A stretch of 64,000 nt of DNA from Palaemon carinicauda (taxonomy: Eukaryota; Arthropoda; Malacostraca; Decapoda; Palaemonidae): positions 20,850,546 through 20,914,545 of the forward strand of contig NC_090759.1 in NCBI RefSeq assembly GCF_036898095.1, in the 5' to 3' direction. The notes below the pieces were generated by a model that was given only the letters and a program-made list of their open reading frames with translations, was not told the origin of the DNA and did not search any database. Below, one piece after another: positions 44,729 through 56,363 of the stretch (position 1 is its first letter; each line of letters opens with the position of its first letter). A program made the translations under genes and the position numbers.

Positions 44729-45020
44729 CTTACATACCCTAGGTATATGTCCATCTACACCACATTCAGTACATTTAGCACGCTGCTCCTCGCATGAGGA
44801 CCATCCTTACCACAATTGCCGCAAGTCACATTTGTACGATTACTCCTACATCCACTCGCTATAGACCCAGTCTTACCACACTCGATAACACTTAACCACT
44901 TTCTCTTTCTTTCACTCACTAATACGATGCCCTGTCTCCCCACGGCCAAAACATGCTCCTAACACCCATCTACACTCATTCTTTTCATGTCCTACTGTCC
45001 CACACCTAAAACACTTCTCT
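44729..45020 (-). pseudogene. Gag nucleocapsid with about five zinc knuckles
   Basis: Reading the minus strand in slightly shifting frames gives a series of Cys/His knuckles: CFRCGTVGHEKNEC, CFGRGETGHRISEC (second Cys lost), a worn CGKTGSIASGC, CGNCGKDGPHARS and CTECGVDGHIPRVC. They would bind the genomic RNA. The number is high for an LTR element, which usually has one or two. Frameshifts show it is not expressed as is. Confidence 0.6.
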
Positions 45021-45114
45021 TCATGGATACAACTACTTGACCTACCTCGCTGCGCAATAGCACTCCTATCTCTCCAAACCTGATTCCCTTGCCTAAACCC
45101 TTCATTTTATGAAT

Positions 45115-45270
45115 AGAACTTACCTGGCAGTTATATATACATAGCTAATAATCTCTATTTCGGCAGAATTTTTCTAAACGTGGTAACCGCCTTGTGGTGG
45201 TTGGGTGGTAACACCCGTTAAAGGGTGGTGGAGGAATCATTCCAGTTTTCTGTTCTTCAGTTCATCTCTG
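45115..45270 (+). repeat. DIRS C left inverted terminal repeat
   Basis: Reverse complement of 51555-51709, with blocks GTTGGGTGGTAACACC and TTCTGTTCTTCAGTTCATC shared exactly. Confidence 0.88.
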
Positions 45271-45423
45271 CCGGCCGGATCGACAACACGTTGGTCCGTC
45301 ATTAAAAGTTTTTCTTCGCTTTCCCTGCTCGGTGTACCAGTCTGCTTTTTGGTGAAGTACTCTGATTTGGGGTTTTGGCGATCGTGTTTTTTGTTTTCTC
45401 TTAGCTTTTTTGCTGTTTTCATT

Positions 45424-48064
45424 ATGAGTGAAAAAAGTCATTACCGTGTCTATGCGAATGAGGAATGTAAGGTGAGACTACCGAAAATGGCGGTAGACCC
45501 TCACACCGTGTGTTTGAATTGTAAGGGTTTTGTTTGTGCCCTTAATAATAGGTGCGGGGAATGTAAAGTTTTGGATGAGAAGGATTGGTTGATTATGAAG
45601 CGCTATGTGCGTAAACTAGAGCTCGATAGAGTTAGGAGAGCTTCTAGGTCTAAGTCTAAGTCTGTTAGTGGTAAGGAAGACAAACTTAGTGTAGATTTAT
45701 CTTTTGAACCTTTTATTGATTCCTCTTTGGAAGTTGATCCTTCCCTTGAGTTAGTAACTCCTGCACCTCCTACAGGATCCGTATCTGCAGATGACCCTCG
45801 GTACGCTAGCCTGGCTGCCGAGTTGAAGGCCATTAAAGAACAACTGGAGGCCTTTAAAGGTAAGGATAGTGAAAAGTGCTTGTGTTAGTGCAGTGGAGGT
45901 GGCGACTGAACGAACCTGTCATTACCCTAGGCCTAGACCTCTACCAAGCTCCCAGGACCAAGGGAGAAGGTACGTCGATGACCGAAAGGGGGTGAGAGGT
46001 ACGTACCCTCGGGCAGCCATCTCCTCAGACAGTCCTGTTGTCGATTCCCAGGCTGCTCTTGACCGTCACGGAAAAGACGTGTCGGATGTGTTGATTTCTT
46101 CTCCGAATTCGTCCAGACGTAAATGGAAGTTTGAAGCGTCAAGACCTACTAAGAGGAGATGGAACCGCGACGAACTGTCTCGTTCTTTCTCTCCCGGTTC
46201 TAGCAGTTATGAACCTTGTCCGTCGGAGGATGATTTTGACTCCGTGCCTGTGGAAAGGGCGAAGCCTAAGCCTACTGCCGAAGATCCTCCCCCTTCTACG
46301 AGTGTTATTCGTCAGCCCTCCCCTTCGGGGCCGCAAGACCCAGCTGATGTTGCTAAATCCTTCATGTCTGTCATGCAGAAACAACTTTTTACGTTAGTGC
46401 AAGCATTTAGCCGCCCTCACACCCAGTCTGATAGACGTAAAGACGACTCGTTACCTATTAAGAAGTCTGATTCTAAGAGAGAACGGAGTTCTTCTCTAAA
46501 GAAAACTTCTCCCTCTCTACGCCAGGATGAGGAGTGTGTGCTTTTGCAAGGCGATACTTCTTCTCGATACCAGGACGAGACTGTTTCTCGTTCTCGATAC
46601 CGAGACGATTCTTTATCGAATGATGCTGCTTCTCGTTCTCGATGCCAGGACGATACCGCCTCCCGTTCACGATACCAGCACGATACCTCCTCTCGTTCGC
46701 TTCGCCGCGACGATACCCGCCTCTCGTTCACTACGCCAGGACGATACCTCCTCTCGTTCACGACGCCACGACGATACCGACCCTAGTTCTCGACGCCATG
46801 AGGGTACCGCCTCTCGTTCACGACGCCATGACGATACCGCCTCTCGTTCACGACGCCATGACGATACCGCCTCTCGTTCTCGACGCCAGGACGATACCGC
46901 CTCTCGCTCTCGACACCAGAACGATTCTGCCTCTCGTTCTCGGTGCCTCCTCGGGACGATACTGCCTCTCGTTCCAAGGATTCTTCTAGCGCTGGACTCC
47001 AGGATGCAACCCGTCTTTTGCAGGACGATTCCTTTGATTTGCCCTTGTCGGGTTCTAAGGAACCTTCTTCTCGTTCGAAGGATATTGCAGATGTGGATCA
47101 GGACCTCGAGGAGGTTTCTGATGACGATGATAATCCTGCCGACGCTGCGGGAGATTACAAAGTTCTCTCTCGCTCCCTTCTTGAACTTTTTGGAGAGGAA
47201 TTCCAACCTGCTGCCCCTCAATCTCCTCAGTCCCAATTTAACAGAAAGAAGGCCAAGAAACAGTCGGCCTTCATCAAGATGAAACTGTCGATTTCCGCAA
47301 AGAAGGCTCTTACAAAGATTGATGACTGGATGAAGGAGTGGAGACAAGCAGTTAAGACTTCCTTCTCGTTTCCACCAGCTCGTCTTGCTTCAAAAGCGGG
47401 TATGGGGTATGCAACTGGGGAACCTTTGGGTCTGGGAGTGCCTTCCTCCTCCAAGGGTGACTTCTCTGGCTTAGTGGACTCTGCTAGAAGGCATGCTCTC
47501 AACTCAGCCAAGGTCATGTGGTCGATGTCGGAGCTGGATCATCTCATCAAAGGTATTTTTAGAGCCTTTGAGGTTTTTAGTTTTCTAGACTGGTCGCTTG
47601 GGACTCTGGCAAGGAAAACTGACCAGATGGAAGGATCTAGGGACCTTACCAGTATTATGTCCTGTATGGACAAGGCCCTCAGAGATGGGGCGAATGAGTT
47701 GGCTGCGCTGTTCTCAGCTGGGATCCTAAAGAAGAGAGCCCTGCTTTGCTCTTTTGCTTCTAGGTCTGTTACCATTGCACAGAAGTCTGAGCTTCTTTAC
47801 GCCCCCCTCTCTCAACATCTTTTTCCCGAGTCCCTGGTTAATGACATTACGCTTTCTCTGGCCCAAAAAGCCACCCAAGACCTTTTATCTCGTTCTGCTC
47901 GTAAGCCCTTGGCAGCCACTCCTTCTTCGAAACGGGAGGAAAGGAGATTCCAGCAGCCCTTTCGGGGCAGGACTACTTCTTCAAGACCATATTTTAGAGG
48001 AAGAAGGCAAGAATCAGGACCAAGATCTACCAGGGGCTCTTTCAGACCTCGCTCCAGAAAATGA
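45424..48064 (+). pseudogene. DIRS C gag, two frameshifts
   Basis: I start it at MSEKSHYRVY (45424), not the upstream Met at 45205, because that leader overlaps the terminal repeat. The N-terminal part holds a Cys cluster, HTVCLNCKGFVC with NNRCGEC, and ends near 45888 in a frameshift. The middle (45869-46786) has the SSQDQGR block and a disordered region. A 30-base repeat (46540-46940) encodes SR-rich units such as SRSRRHDDTA. A second frameshift lies within the repeat. The last part (46943-48064) has a helical domain (KIDDWMKEWRQAVKTSFSF, ELDHLIKGIFRAFEVFSFLD) and a basic Arg/Gly-rich end (RGRTTSSRPYFRGRR) that could bind RNA. It would form the DIRS particle; function inferred from position and composition. 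Confidence 0.72.
46540..46940 (+). repeat. 30-bp coding minisatellite (SR-like) in C gag
   Basis: About thirteen units related to CGTTCTCGACGCCAGGACGA plus TACCGCCTCT. Each encodes a ten-residue SRSR-D-D-T unit. A frameshift inside the array changes the reading to VHDAMTIPPL-type peptides. Confidence 0.88.
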
Positions 48065-48089
48065 AGTTCGTCTCCTCCAGACAGTAGGC

Positions 48090-50111
48090 GCAAGACTCAG
48101 GTTTTTGGCAGTCTGGGAAGAGGCGAGGGGCAGACACCTGGTCCCTCTCAGTCATCAAGGAAGGATACAAGATCCCCTTTCTGAAAAAACCTCCTCTCGC
48201 AGATGCTCCGCTGGCCTTAGTAGCCCGGTACTCAGATCCGGGGAAACAGAAGGCCCTAATAGACCTTGTCGACCAAATGCTAGACAAGGGAGCGATAGAA
48301 CCGGTTCGGGATCTATCCTCCCCAGGCTTTTACAATCGCCTGTTTCTGGTCCCCAAGAACTTGGGCGGATGGAGACCCGTCCTGGATGTCAGCTCTCTCA
48401 ACGTCTTTGTGGAGAAGACAAAGTTCTCCATGGAGATGACTCAGTCGGTGCTGGCATCAGTACGTCCAGGGGACTGGATGGTGTCCCTCGACTTGCAGGA
48501 CGCGTATTTCCATGTCCCCATCCATCCGACTTCAAGGAAGTACCTGAGATTTGTAATGCAGGGCAAGTGCTTCCAATTCAGAGCTCTTTGCTTCGGTCTC
48601 AGCACGGCTCCTCAAGTCTTCACCAGGATAATGGCGAATGTGTAAGGCTGGCTGCATCAGGAGGGGATAAGGATATCCTTCTATCTGGACGATTGGCTGA
48701 TTCGTTCACGATCACGGGAGAAATGTCTGGAGGATTTATGGAAGACTTTTATGATGGCTCAAGATCTAGGCCTGGTCATCAACAGGGAGAAGTCTCAGAT
48801 CAGACCGAATCAGACTATTCTCTATTTGGGGATAGTTCTGAATTCAGTTCTTTTTCGGGCTTCTCCCTCTCAGGAAAGACAGACCAAGTGTCTCGTAAAA
48901 GTCAGAACTTTCCTGGACAAGAAGAGGTGCTCAGCGAAGGAGTGGATGAGTTTGCTGGGGACTCTATCCTCCCTCGAACAGTTTGTCTCTCTGGGGAGAC
49001 TCCACCTAAGGCCTCTTCAGCACTTTCTTTCGAAGACGTGGAACATAAAGACGCAGGAAGACTCCTTTTCCTTCCCCATTCCAACAGAAGTCAAGAATCT
49101 TCTGGAGTGGTGGCTGGACCCAACCTTGTTAGGGGAAGGGATCTCCTTACACAAGAAGAACCCAGACCTAGCGTTGTTTTCAGACGCATCAGAGTCAGGT
49201 TGGGGGGCAACACTAGGAAGCAAGGAGGTCTCAGGCTATTGGGAAGGAATTCAGCTGGGATGGCACATCAACAACAAGGAGCCATTTTTCTGGGGCTAAA
49301 GGCCTTCAAAGACTTGGTGTCTGGGAAGATTGTGGAGGTCAAGTCAGACAACACCACAGCTCTTGCTTACATCAGGAAGCAAGGAGGGACTCACTCTCTG
49401 TCTCTGTTCGAGACTGCAAGAGAGCTCCTTCTTTGGGCGAAGGAGAACAGGATAAGCCTGCTGACGAGGTTTGTTCAGGGACAGAAGAATGTGAGGGCGG
49501 ACATGCTCAGCAGGAAAGGGCAGGTCCTTCCCACAGAATGGACCCTCAACTAACAGGTCTGTCAGAGTCTCTGGAGGCTGTGGGGGAGACCCCTCATCGA
49601 TCTTTTTGCCTCCAACTTATCCAAGAGGATCCCCATCTATTGCTCCCTAGTTCCGGACAAGGAGGCAATAGCAGTAGACGCCTTTTTGATGGATTGGACG
49701 GGGATGGACACTTATGCTTTTCCCCCGTTCAAGATCATCAATCTGGTAGTCAGGAAATTCGCTCTCCTCGATTCGGGACGAATGATCCTGATAGCTCCGT
49801 TCTGGCCGATGAGGGAATGGTTCACGGAGGTGGTGGACTTGTTGATGGACTTTCCAAGAAGCCTCCCTGCAAGTCCAAATCTGCTCAGACAACCCCACTT
49901 CGAGAGATATCATCAAAACCCCCTCGCTCTCAATCTGACTGCCTTCAGACTATCGAAAAGCTCGTCAGATCGAGAGGCTCTTCAGCGCAAGTTGCGAAAG
50001 CTATCGCCAGAGCGAGGAGGGTCTCTTCACAGAGGGTCTACCAGTCCAAGTGGGAGACTTTTAGAGCTTGGTATAGGAAGCACAAGATTTCCTCATCCAC
50101 TACCTCTGTGA
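48090..50111 (+). pseudogene. DIRS C reverse transcriptase and RNase H
   Basis: RT begins with GADTWSLSVIKEGYKIPFL near 48130, after a one-base shift from the upstream reading. The palm then reads NLGGWRPVLDVSSLN, SLDLQDAYFHVPIHPTSRKY with catalytic Asp, FGLSTAPQVFTRIM and, past a TAA at 48643, SFYLDDWLIRS with the Asp pair. RNase H: LALFSDASESGWGATLGS, a frameshift near 49290, EVKSDNTTALAYIRKQ and GQKNVRADMLSRKG. A TAA at 49551 follows EWTLN, then the frame continues to 50111. Three stops or shifts in about 2 kb mean it is dead, but only recently. Confidence 0.82.
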
Positions 50112-51012
50112 GCCAGATTGCGGATTTCTTGTTGTACCTCAGGCAGGACGCTAAGCTGGCTGTGTCCACTATCAAGGGGTACAAAAGTATGCTCTCTTCT
50201 GTCTGTCAGCATAGAGGCTTGGACTTGTCTCGCGATAAGGACTTACATGACCTCTTGAAGTCTTTTGAGACAACCAAGCAGGCCCAGTTAAAGCCCCCTT
50301 CTTGGAACCTTGATGTGGTTCTTGAATTTCTGTGCACCAAGAGATTTGAGCCCATCTCACAGGCTCCCCTTAGGGAGGTTACCAAGAAAACCCTCTTTCT
50401 TTTGGCCTTAGCAACAGCTAAAAGAGTCAGTGAAGTCCATGCAATTGAAAAACAGGTAGGCTTCAATCTGAATGGGGCAGTTTGTGCCTTAAGATTAGAC
50501 TTTCTCGCTAAGAACGAGAACCCTTCTAAGCCCTGGCCACGGACCTTTGAGGTTCCTAACTTGACCAACCTAGTGGGTCAAGAGCAAGAGAGGCTCCTCT
50601 GTCCAGTACGAGCCCTCAAGACCTATTTGTCTCGCACGAAAAATGTGAGAGGCTCTTCTAGCTCCCTGTGGTGTTCTGTGAAAGATCCTCAGAAGCTCTT
50701 TCCAAGAACGCTTTGTCTTTTTTCCTGAGGGAAATTATAAGAGAAGCGCATCTCTTGTGTGAGGAGGAACACTTCGGACTTTTAAAAGTGCAAGCTCACG
50801 AGGTGAGAGCCATTGCGACCTCGCTTGCTTACCACAAGAACATGTCGCTCTGTCAAATTATGGATGCGACATTCTGGAGGAGCAACTCTGTGTTCGCCTC
50901 TCATTACCTCAGAGAGGTGAGAGTGGATTATGATAAATGCTATACCTTGTGCCCATACATAGCTACGGCTTCTGTATTAGGCAAAGGAGTTACTACCTCC
51001 CCTCAACCTTAG
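49870..51012 (+). pseudogene. DIRS C tyrosine recombinase, one frameshift
   Basis: Overlaps the end of the RNase H ORF in the -1 frame. Reads SDCLQTIEKLVRSRG, RVYQSKWETFRAWY and VSTIKGYKSMLSSV in the DNA-binding domain, then ALATAKRVSEVHAIEK (Arg). A one-base shift near 50690 separates this from the end: AHEVRAIATSLAYHKN (His-x-x-Arg) and FASHYLREVRVDYDKCY (Tyr). The four catalytic residues are all present. Confidence 0.83.
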
Positions 51013-51411
51013 TTTTGTATACTTGTGTGTAGGTTGGTGTTTTTTTATTGGTTGTCTGAGGACTTCGACTTGTGTACAGTCACCTGAGTCTAGTTAGATA
51101 ATTTTTATCTACTTTGCAAAAGTTAGGTGGTTGGTTTGGTAAGGTTGCAGTTTTTATTTTGGGCAATAGGTAGTCCTGAAGTCTAGTCAGATTGTTGGTC
51201 TCGCCCCGTTGACAGACTCGATTGAGTGTTTTCAGCACTGCAGGTCACATCCTGGCTGACGCTCCTAAGGGAAAGCGACTCAAGAGGCAGGAACCTTTGA
51301 AGTCAGCTACCTTAGCAGGTAAGGAATCAAGGTGTTTATTTATCCTACAGCTTTTTTGGTTGTTTCCCCAACGGTGTTTACTGTCTATCACCCTCCTCCA
51401 AGTGTGTTAAT

Positions 51412-51746
51412 CAGCTATGTATATATAACTGCCAGGTAAGTTCTATTCATAAAAATGGAATTTTTATGATAAAACAAAGTTTTATGAATACTTACCTGGC
51501 AGTTATATATACATTCGAAGGCCCACCCACCTCCCCTCAGGAGACAGTTCGGGCATAGATGAACTGAAGAACAGAAAACGGGAATGATTCCTCCTACCAC
51601 TCTTTAACAGGTGTTACCACCCAACCACCACAAGGCAGTTGCCACGTTTAGAAAAATTCTGCCAAAATAGAGATTATTAGCTATGTATATATAACTGCCA
51701 GGTAAGTATTCATAAAACTTTGTTTTATCATAAAAACTCCATTTTG
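51412..51746 (+). repeat. DIRS C internal complementary region and right repeat
   Basis: 51412-51480 is complementary to C's left end followed by its right end. The right repeat 51555-51709 closes the element, ending in ATAAAACTTTGTTTTATC near 51730. Confidence 0.83.
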
Positions 51747-52216
51747 TCCTTACAGGTAGGTATTCCCACATTACTCGCCCTAACACTCCTATCTACTACA
51801 CTATCAGCTGCCCTAATCGGTCCTCTCATGACAGCATCTTTAAAACTAACAAATTCTGGCACACTTTCCTCCATTCCAGTTCTCATATTCACAGATTTAC
51901 TTTCTTTCATACATCTATCCAACTCATAATCCCCAACTATCTCTAAAATATTATCCTATGTTAATCTCTCTCGTCCACTTCATTTTCTCCTTCCGTTTCA
52001 AATTAATAAACTCTAGACACATTCTCTGGCACCATACTCAAAAACTTCTTCATTAGTTCCTTATTCTCGTTTATACCTTCATCCCCATACTTATTCCTAG
52101 CTAACGTTTCCAACCTACATACTACATCGATATTGCTTGTCCTACATTCATCAGTGCCTCATCAAAATCGTTCTTACACTTATACCTAACACTCCTTTTC
52201 ATATGTTTTACCTGCT

Positions 52217-52725
52217 CAATTAACGGATTTTGAGCTAGGCGAAAAATCTATTTTTGGGTGAAATAGCCATGTCGTCCTGATGGAAGGTTCCTATAAGTAG
52301 CTTCCTAAGGGATATTTGACTATAGTGATATTCCCAGAGAATTTACCTGTAGGTCTCCAGAATTCTAACTCCTGGCGCGAATATCCTTAAAATTTCTCCT
52401 AAGGATATCGCATAAATAAGGGGACGTATATCTTGATACGGCACATAGCAATCACCCCAAATAGCGTTTTTGCTTCGAGGGGAAAAGTGGCAAAATTTGA
52501 AGGGGAGCCGATATCAAGGTTTCCCTTACTACTACGAGTATCCAGATGGCGCTGTATGTTGCCGCCATGCTTATTCCTTGTAGTGTTGAGCAAGGTGCTA
52601 CAGATATAGTAGTTTTGGGAGGGATCCTGTCAAGGCCTTTTCTATAGAAAAGGAGGGCGGGTCCATCACGACGACATGGTCATCTCACCCAAAAATAGAT
52701 TTTTCACTTCACTCAAAATCCGTTT
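52217..52725 (-). repeat. DIRS D right terminal block with inverted ends
   Basis: 52223-52285 (ending GCCATGTCGTCCTGATGG) is inverted at 52660-52725 (CATCACGACGACATGG). The arrangement equals that of the right block of C. Confidence 0.75.
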
Positions 52726-53548
52726 TTTGGGTTCAGGCTATGTCGCCCTGATGGAAGGTTACCAGAGAATTATTTAGAAAGTACTGTATCTGTGGATTTT
52801 TCAAAAGTGCCTTAACCTCAGGACAGTTATTCCTTGGTCATCCAGACCATAGAGACATATGACGTTACCGTTATACGTCATTACTGCTAATCATAAACCA
52901 TGTTAGTACTTCCTGCCCCTGCAGGGAAGAGTCATACCAGACATAGGAAAGAAGTCTCAAGGTTTGCATATAGCATATGAACAAACTTAGCATCAAGAGC
53001 ATACAGGTCTCGCTGTATGCGTTACCAGATAAAGTTTGTACTCGTATAAGAACAAAGGTATTAGCTATATATCTTGTTCGTATAAACATATGCAGTTTAT
53101 TAAATGAAAATAATACTCTGACATATATTTATTGAAAACCAATTTGGGGCGAAATAAGACGCAAACACACATGAAGTATTTATTGGTAAGAAATAACCAG
53201 CAAAATCAACATACATAACATAATGTTAATAAATGCAATGAGGAACATGTTCTACAATCAAAGTCCAAAAGATTTTTGTTTCACCTGAAAGGGAAAATGT
53301 GTTAGAGCCACTGAAAACTGAAAAATTTATTAAATTTTCTAATATGCATTTCTGTGATATTGATTGTCTCTTCACACTGTGTAAGAACACACGGCACAAG
53401 TGTTATCTCTATGATTCTTCACCTTGAATAACTAGAAGAGTCCATAGTGTCACCTTGGTGACACTTATTTTAAAGTATTGCACTGTGAAGTGTCAACACC
53501 TTCACCCTTACTTTGACAGTCCCAATCAATTCACTGTTCCTCGCAGCA

Positions 53549-54470
53549 CTAAACGACAGGTTTTAGTACACTACCTGCCGCCACCACAAAGCGTTTAAGT
53601 TCTTGCACTTGCTTCGTGTAATGTTTGAAAAACACTTTGGATGACTTCCATCCAGTGTACGAGGGAAGACGCTCAAATTCCATGTATTGAAAGAAATTCA
53701 ATGATGAAGCAATTTTTCTCGGATCATGACCTGCGGGTGTACTGTCAGGATCTGCTCTGAAAATGAAATAGGTGATCTTCGCCCTTAGTTGTTTTAGGGA
53801 TAGGTTTGACTCCGAGGTTTCTCCTTTAAAGAGCTGTCCTCCCCTGAAGTCTGAAGTTCTACGAAGATAGACCTTTAGACACTCTACTGGGCACAGCGAG
53901 ACATCTTCCTCCAGAGGGCAGATTCTCCAGGGACCCCACCTTTTGGTAGGTAGCTCGTTTTTGGCGAGAAATGTTGGGTCAGGAAAAAGATTCAGTTCTC
54001 CCACTTCTGTGAACTGAATATGGCCCTCATCTCTAGATAGGGCCACTATTCACTAACTGGCCCCCGAGGCTAGAGCAAACAAGAATATAACTTTTTGGGT
54101 TAAGTCTTTCAGAGAGCAATCCTCATTGTTCACTGTTGAAGCAAAGTGTAAGACCTTATCCAAGGACCATGAAATGGGCTTCGGAGGGGCTGCAGGCCTA
54201 AGTTTAGCGCAAGCCCTAGGGATCTTATTAAAGATCTCGTTTGACAAGTCAACTTGGAAGGCGTATAGCAGAGGTCTAGTCAAGGCTGATTTACACGTAG
54301 TTATCGTACTGGCTGCTAAGTCTTGTTTATGAAGATGGATAAAAAATGATAAACAGAAGTCCGTTGAGATTTCTTTTGGTCCTTTTGCCTTGACGAAAGC
54401 AACCCACTTCTTCCAAGATGACTCATATTGTCTTCTAGTAGACTTGGACTTATATTCTTCTTAGAAGTCT
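53549..54470 (-). pseudogene. DIRS D tyrosine recombinase, first Arg lost
   Basis: The N-terminal domain reads KSTRRQYESSWKKWVAFVKA and AASTITTCKSAL near 54440-54310. From 54283 PPKPISWSLDKVLHFAS leads to FLFALASGAS, then two stops (near 54050-54056) where the first catalytic Arg is expected, so it is gone. The next frame (54046-53549) keeps FLAKNELPTKRW, a CPVECLKVYL block, GHDPRKIASSLNF (His-x-x-Arg) and KVFFKHYTKQ (Tyr). It would not be active. Confidence 0.75.
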
Positions 54471-56111
54471 ATACTGTCTCTCAAGATCCCAAACCTTTTC
54501 TTTACTGCTAAGGAGAGAAAATCATGAGATGAAGGTTTTTGGTTTTCTGTGATGAAGCGAAGACAGTCAAATTCTGTACTTGTTGAGTCAGTACTGGGTC
54601 TGGCAGAGGGACCAGCCTCAGCTTCAGTTCCTGTACTAGAGGGAACCAATTGCTCTTTGACCACTTGGGAGCCACTAGAGCTGCCGTTCCCTGAAAGGAT
54701 ATCAGCTTGTTGAGGATTTTCATTAAGAGGTTGGTTGGAAGGAACAGGTAAATCCAGTTCCATCCGTTCCAGTCGAGGGACATGGTGTCCACCGCTTCCG
54801 CTAGAGTTTCCTCGTATGAGGCCACATAACGAGGTAGTTTCTTGTTGTCGCTCGCCATGAAGAGGTCGATCTGCAGTTCTGGGACTTGACATAAGATGAA
54901 GGAGAATGATCCTGCGTCTAGGGACCATTCTGACTCTATCGGCGTGAGCCTGGATAGAGCATCCGCCGTCACATTGCGGAACCCTTGAAGGTGAACTGCT
55001 GATAAATGCCATCTCTTCTTTTCCGCTAGGTGGAAGATGGCCAACATCACTTGGTTGATTTGGAGTGATCTCGAGCCTTGACGATTCAAACAACTCACTA
55101 TCACCTCGCTGTCCAGGATCAGTCTTATGTGGACTGAATTGCGAGGGGATAGTTTCTTTAGCGTGAGAAAGACTGCTATGGCTTCCAAAATGTTGATGTG
55201 GAAGGTCTTGAATAGAGAGGACCAAGTCCCTTGGACTTTCCTTTGGTGGGAGTGACCTCCCCATCCTTCCTTTTGATGTGTCCGTATGGATGATGACTGA
55301 AGGTAGAGGTGGTTGCAAGGGCACAGACCTCTTCAGGTTCTTGGCCTTCGACCATGGCTTGAGAAGTGATCGTAGTTGAGTCAGAATCAGTCTCCTTAGA
55401 TGTCTTTGAGCATTTGATGCTTATCTTCTCCAGACTCCTGATGCATTTTTTAGCTGTGCTCTTAGCACTGGGTCTGTCACTGATGCAAACTGAAGAGAAC
55501 CCAGTACTCTCTCCTGTTGGTGTCTTGATATCCTGTCGGATTTCAGTAGTTTCTTGACAGATCCCGCTATCTCTCCCCTCTTCCCTGGGGGAATGGAGAG
55601 ACGGGAAGTTCCAATGTATTCCTAGCCTTTGAAACTTTTGAGCTGGAAAAAGTCGAGACTTCTTGACGTTGATCTTGAATCCCAGACGTTCCAGGAATTG
55701 GATCACTTTCTTGGATGCGTGCATGCACTCCGTCCCAGATGCTGCCCACCCCAGCCAGTCGTCTAGGTAGGCTACTACCTGGACACCTTCTAGGTGTAGT
55801 TGTTGAACGACTGCATCTACAAGCTTTGTAAAAATCCTTGGGGCTATATTTAGTCCAAAGGGCATGGCTCTGAAGACGTATTTCTTCTTCTGTAGCCTGA
55901 ATCCTAGGTAGGAGGAGAGTGGGCGGTTGATTGGAATATGCCAATAGGCATCTGCCAGGTCTATGGAGACTGTGTACGCCCCTTTTGGCAGCAGGGTCCT
56001 TATGTGTTGAAGGGTTAACATCCTGAACTTGCTGTTTTCTATGAACTTGTTGAGTGACGACAAGTCCAGAATGACTCTATGAGTTTGTCTGAGTCCTTCT
56101 TGGGAACACAA
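54470..56111 (-). pseudogene. DIRS D reverse transcriptase and RNase H
   Basis: RT: THRVILDLSSLNKFIENSKF, VSIDLADAYWHIPINRPLSS with catalytic Asp, MPFGLNIAPRIFTKLVDAVV and QVVAYLDDWLGWA with the Asp pair. A frameshift near 55620 (after SLHSPREEG) and a second near 55200 follow. RNase H: VIIHTDTSKGRMG, MEAIAVFLTLKKL (Glu), IRLILDSEVIVSCLNRQG (Asp) and GFRNVTADALSRL (Asp). The RT sequence is clearly diverged from C, so D is a separate DIRS family. Confidence 0.82.
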
Positions 56112-56363
56112 AACAGCCTATCTTGGAATTTGATGGACTTTGCCCTCCTTATCACCCGTTTGCTTTAGAGTTCTCGGATGTATTCTTCCAGGAAGGGGGT
56201 GGAGTGTTGGAAGAATTGAGGAAATGATGGTGGAGCTGTCCTCCAGCTCCATCCTAGTCCATTCTTGATTAGGCTGTGGGCCCAGGGATCGAAGGTCCAG
56301 CGATCCTGGAATTATTGGAGTCTTCCTCCTACCGGAAGCATCTCATTGCTTCGACTGACCGGA

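Larger units (their letters stand above)
45105..51746 (+). mobile_element. DIRS-like retrotransposon C, nearly complete
   Basis: Inverted terminal repeats pair 45115-45270 with 51555-51709 (outer motif ACTTACCTGGCAGTTATATA). The internal complementary region is at 51412-51480. Gag (45424-48064), RT with RNase H (48090-50111) and recombinase (49870-51012) follow in the DIRS order. All domains are present, but a few stops and frameshifts break it. It sits in the gag region of the Gypsy-like remnant. Confidence 0.87.
44250..52216 (-). mobile_element. LTR (Gypsy-like) retroelement remnant split by DIRS C
   Basis: Minus-strand gag-protease sequence remains on both sides of element C. Right of C (51747-52216) is gag-like: RSVRYKCKNDFDEALMNVG and ENKELMKKFLSMVPE in shifting frames. 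Left of C are zinc knuckles (45020-44729) and an aspartic protease (44577-44257). Pol domains beyond protease were not found to the left, and no LTR was identified. The right side is cut at 52216 by DIRS D. Gypsy-like affiliation rests on the knuckle and protease arrangement only. Confidence 0.6.

Noticed and set aside
46527..47347. Several overlapping frames on both strands at the C gag minisatellite
   Set aside because: A 30-base repeat keeps all six frames open; only the SR-rich frame continues into the flanking gag.
49905..49925. A-AAC-CCC heptamer as a programmed -1 slip site in C
   Set aside because: It is in the right frame and position, but A has a different sequence there. Not strong enough to annotate.
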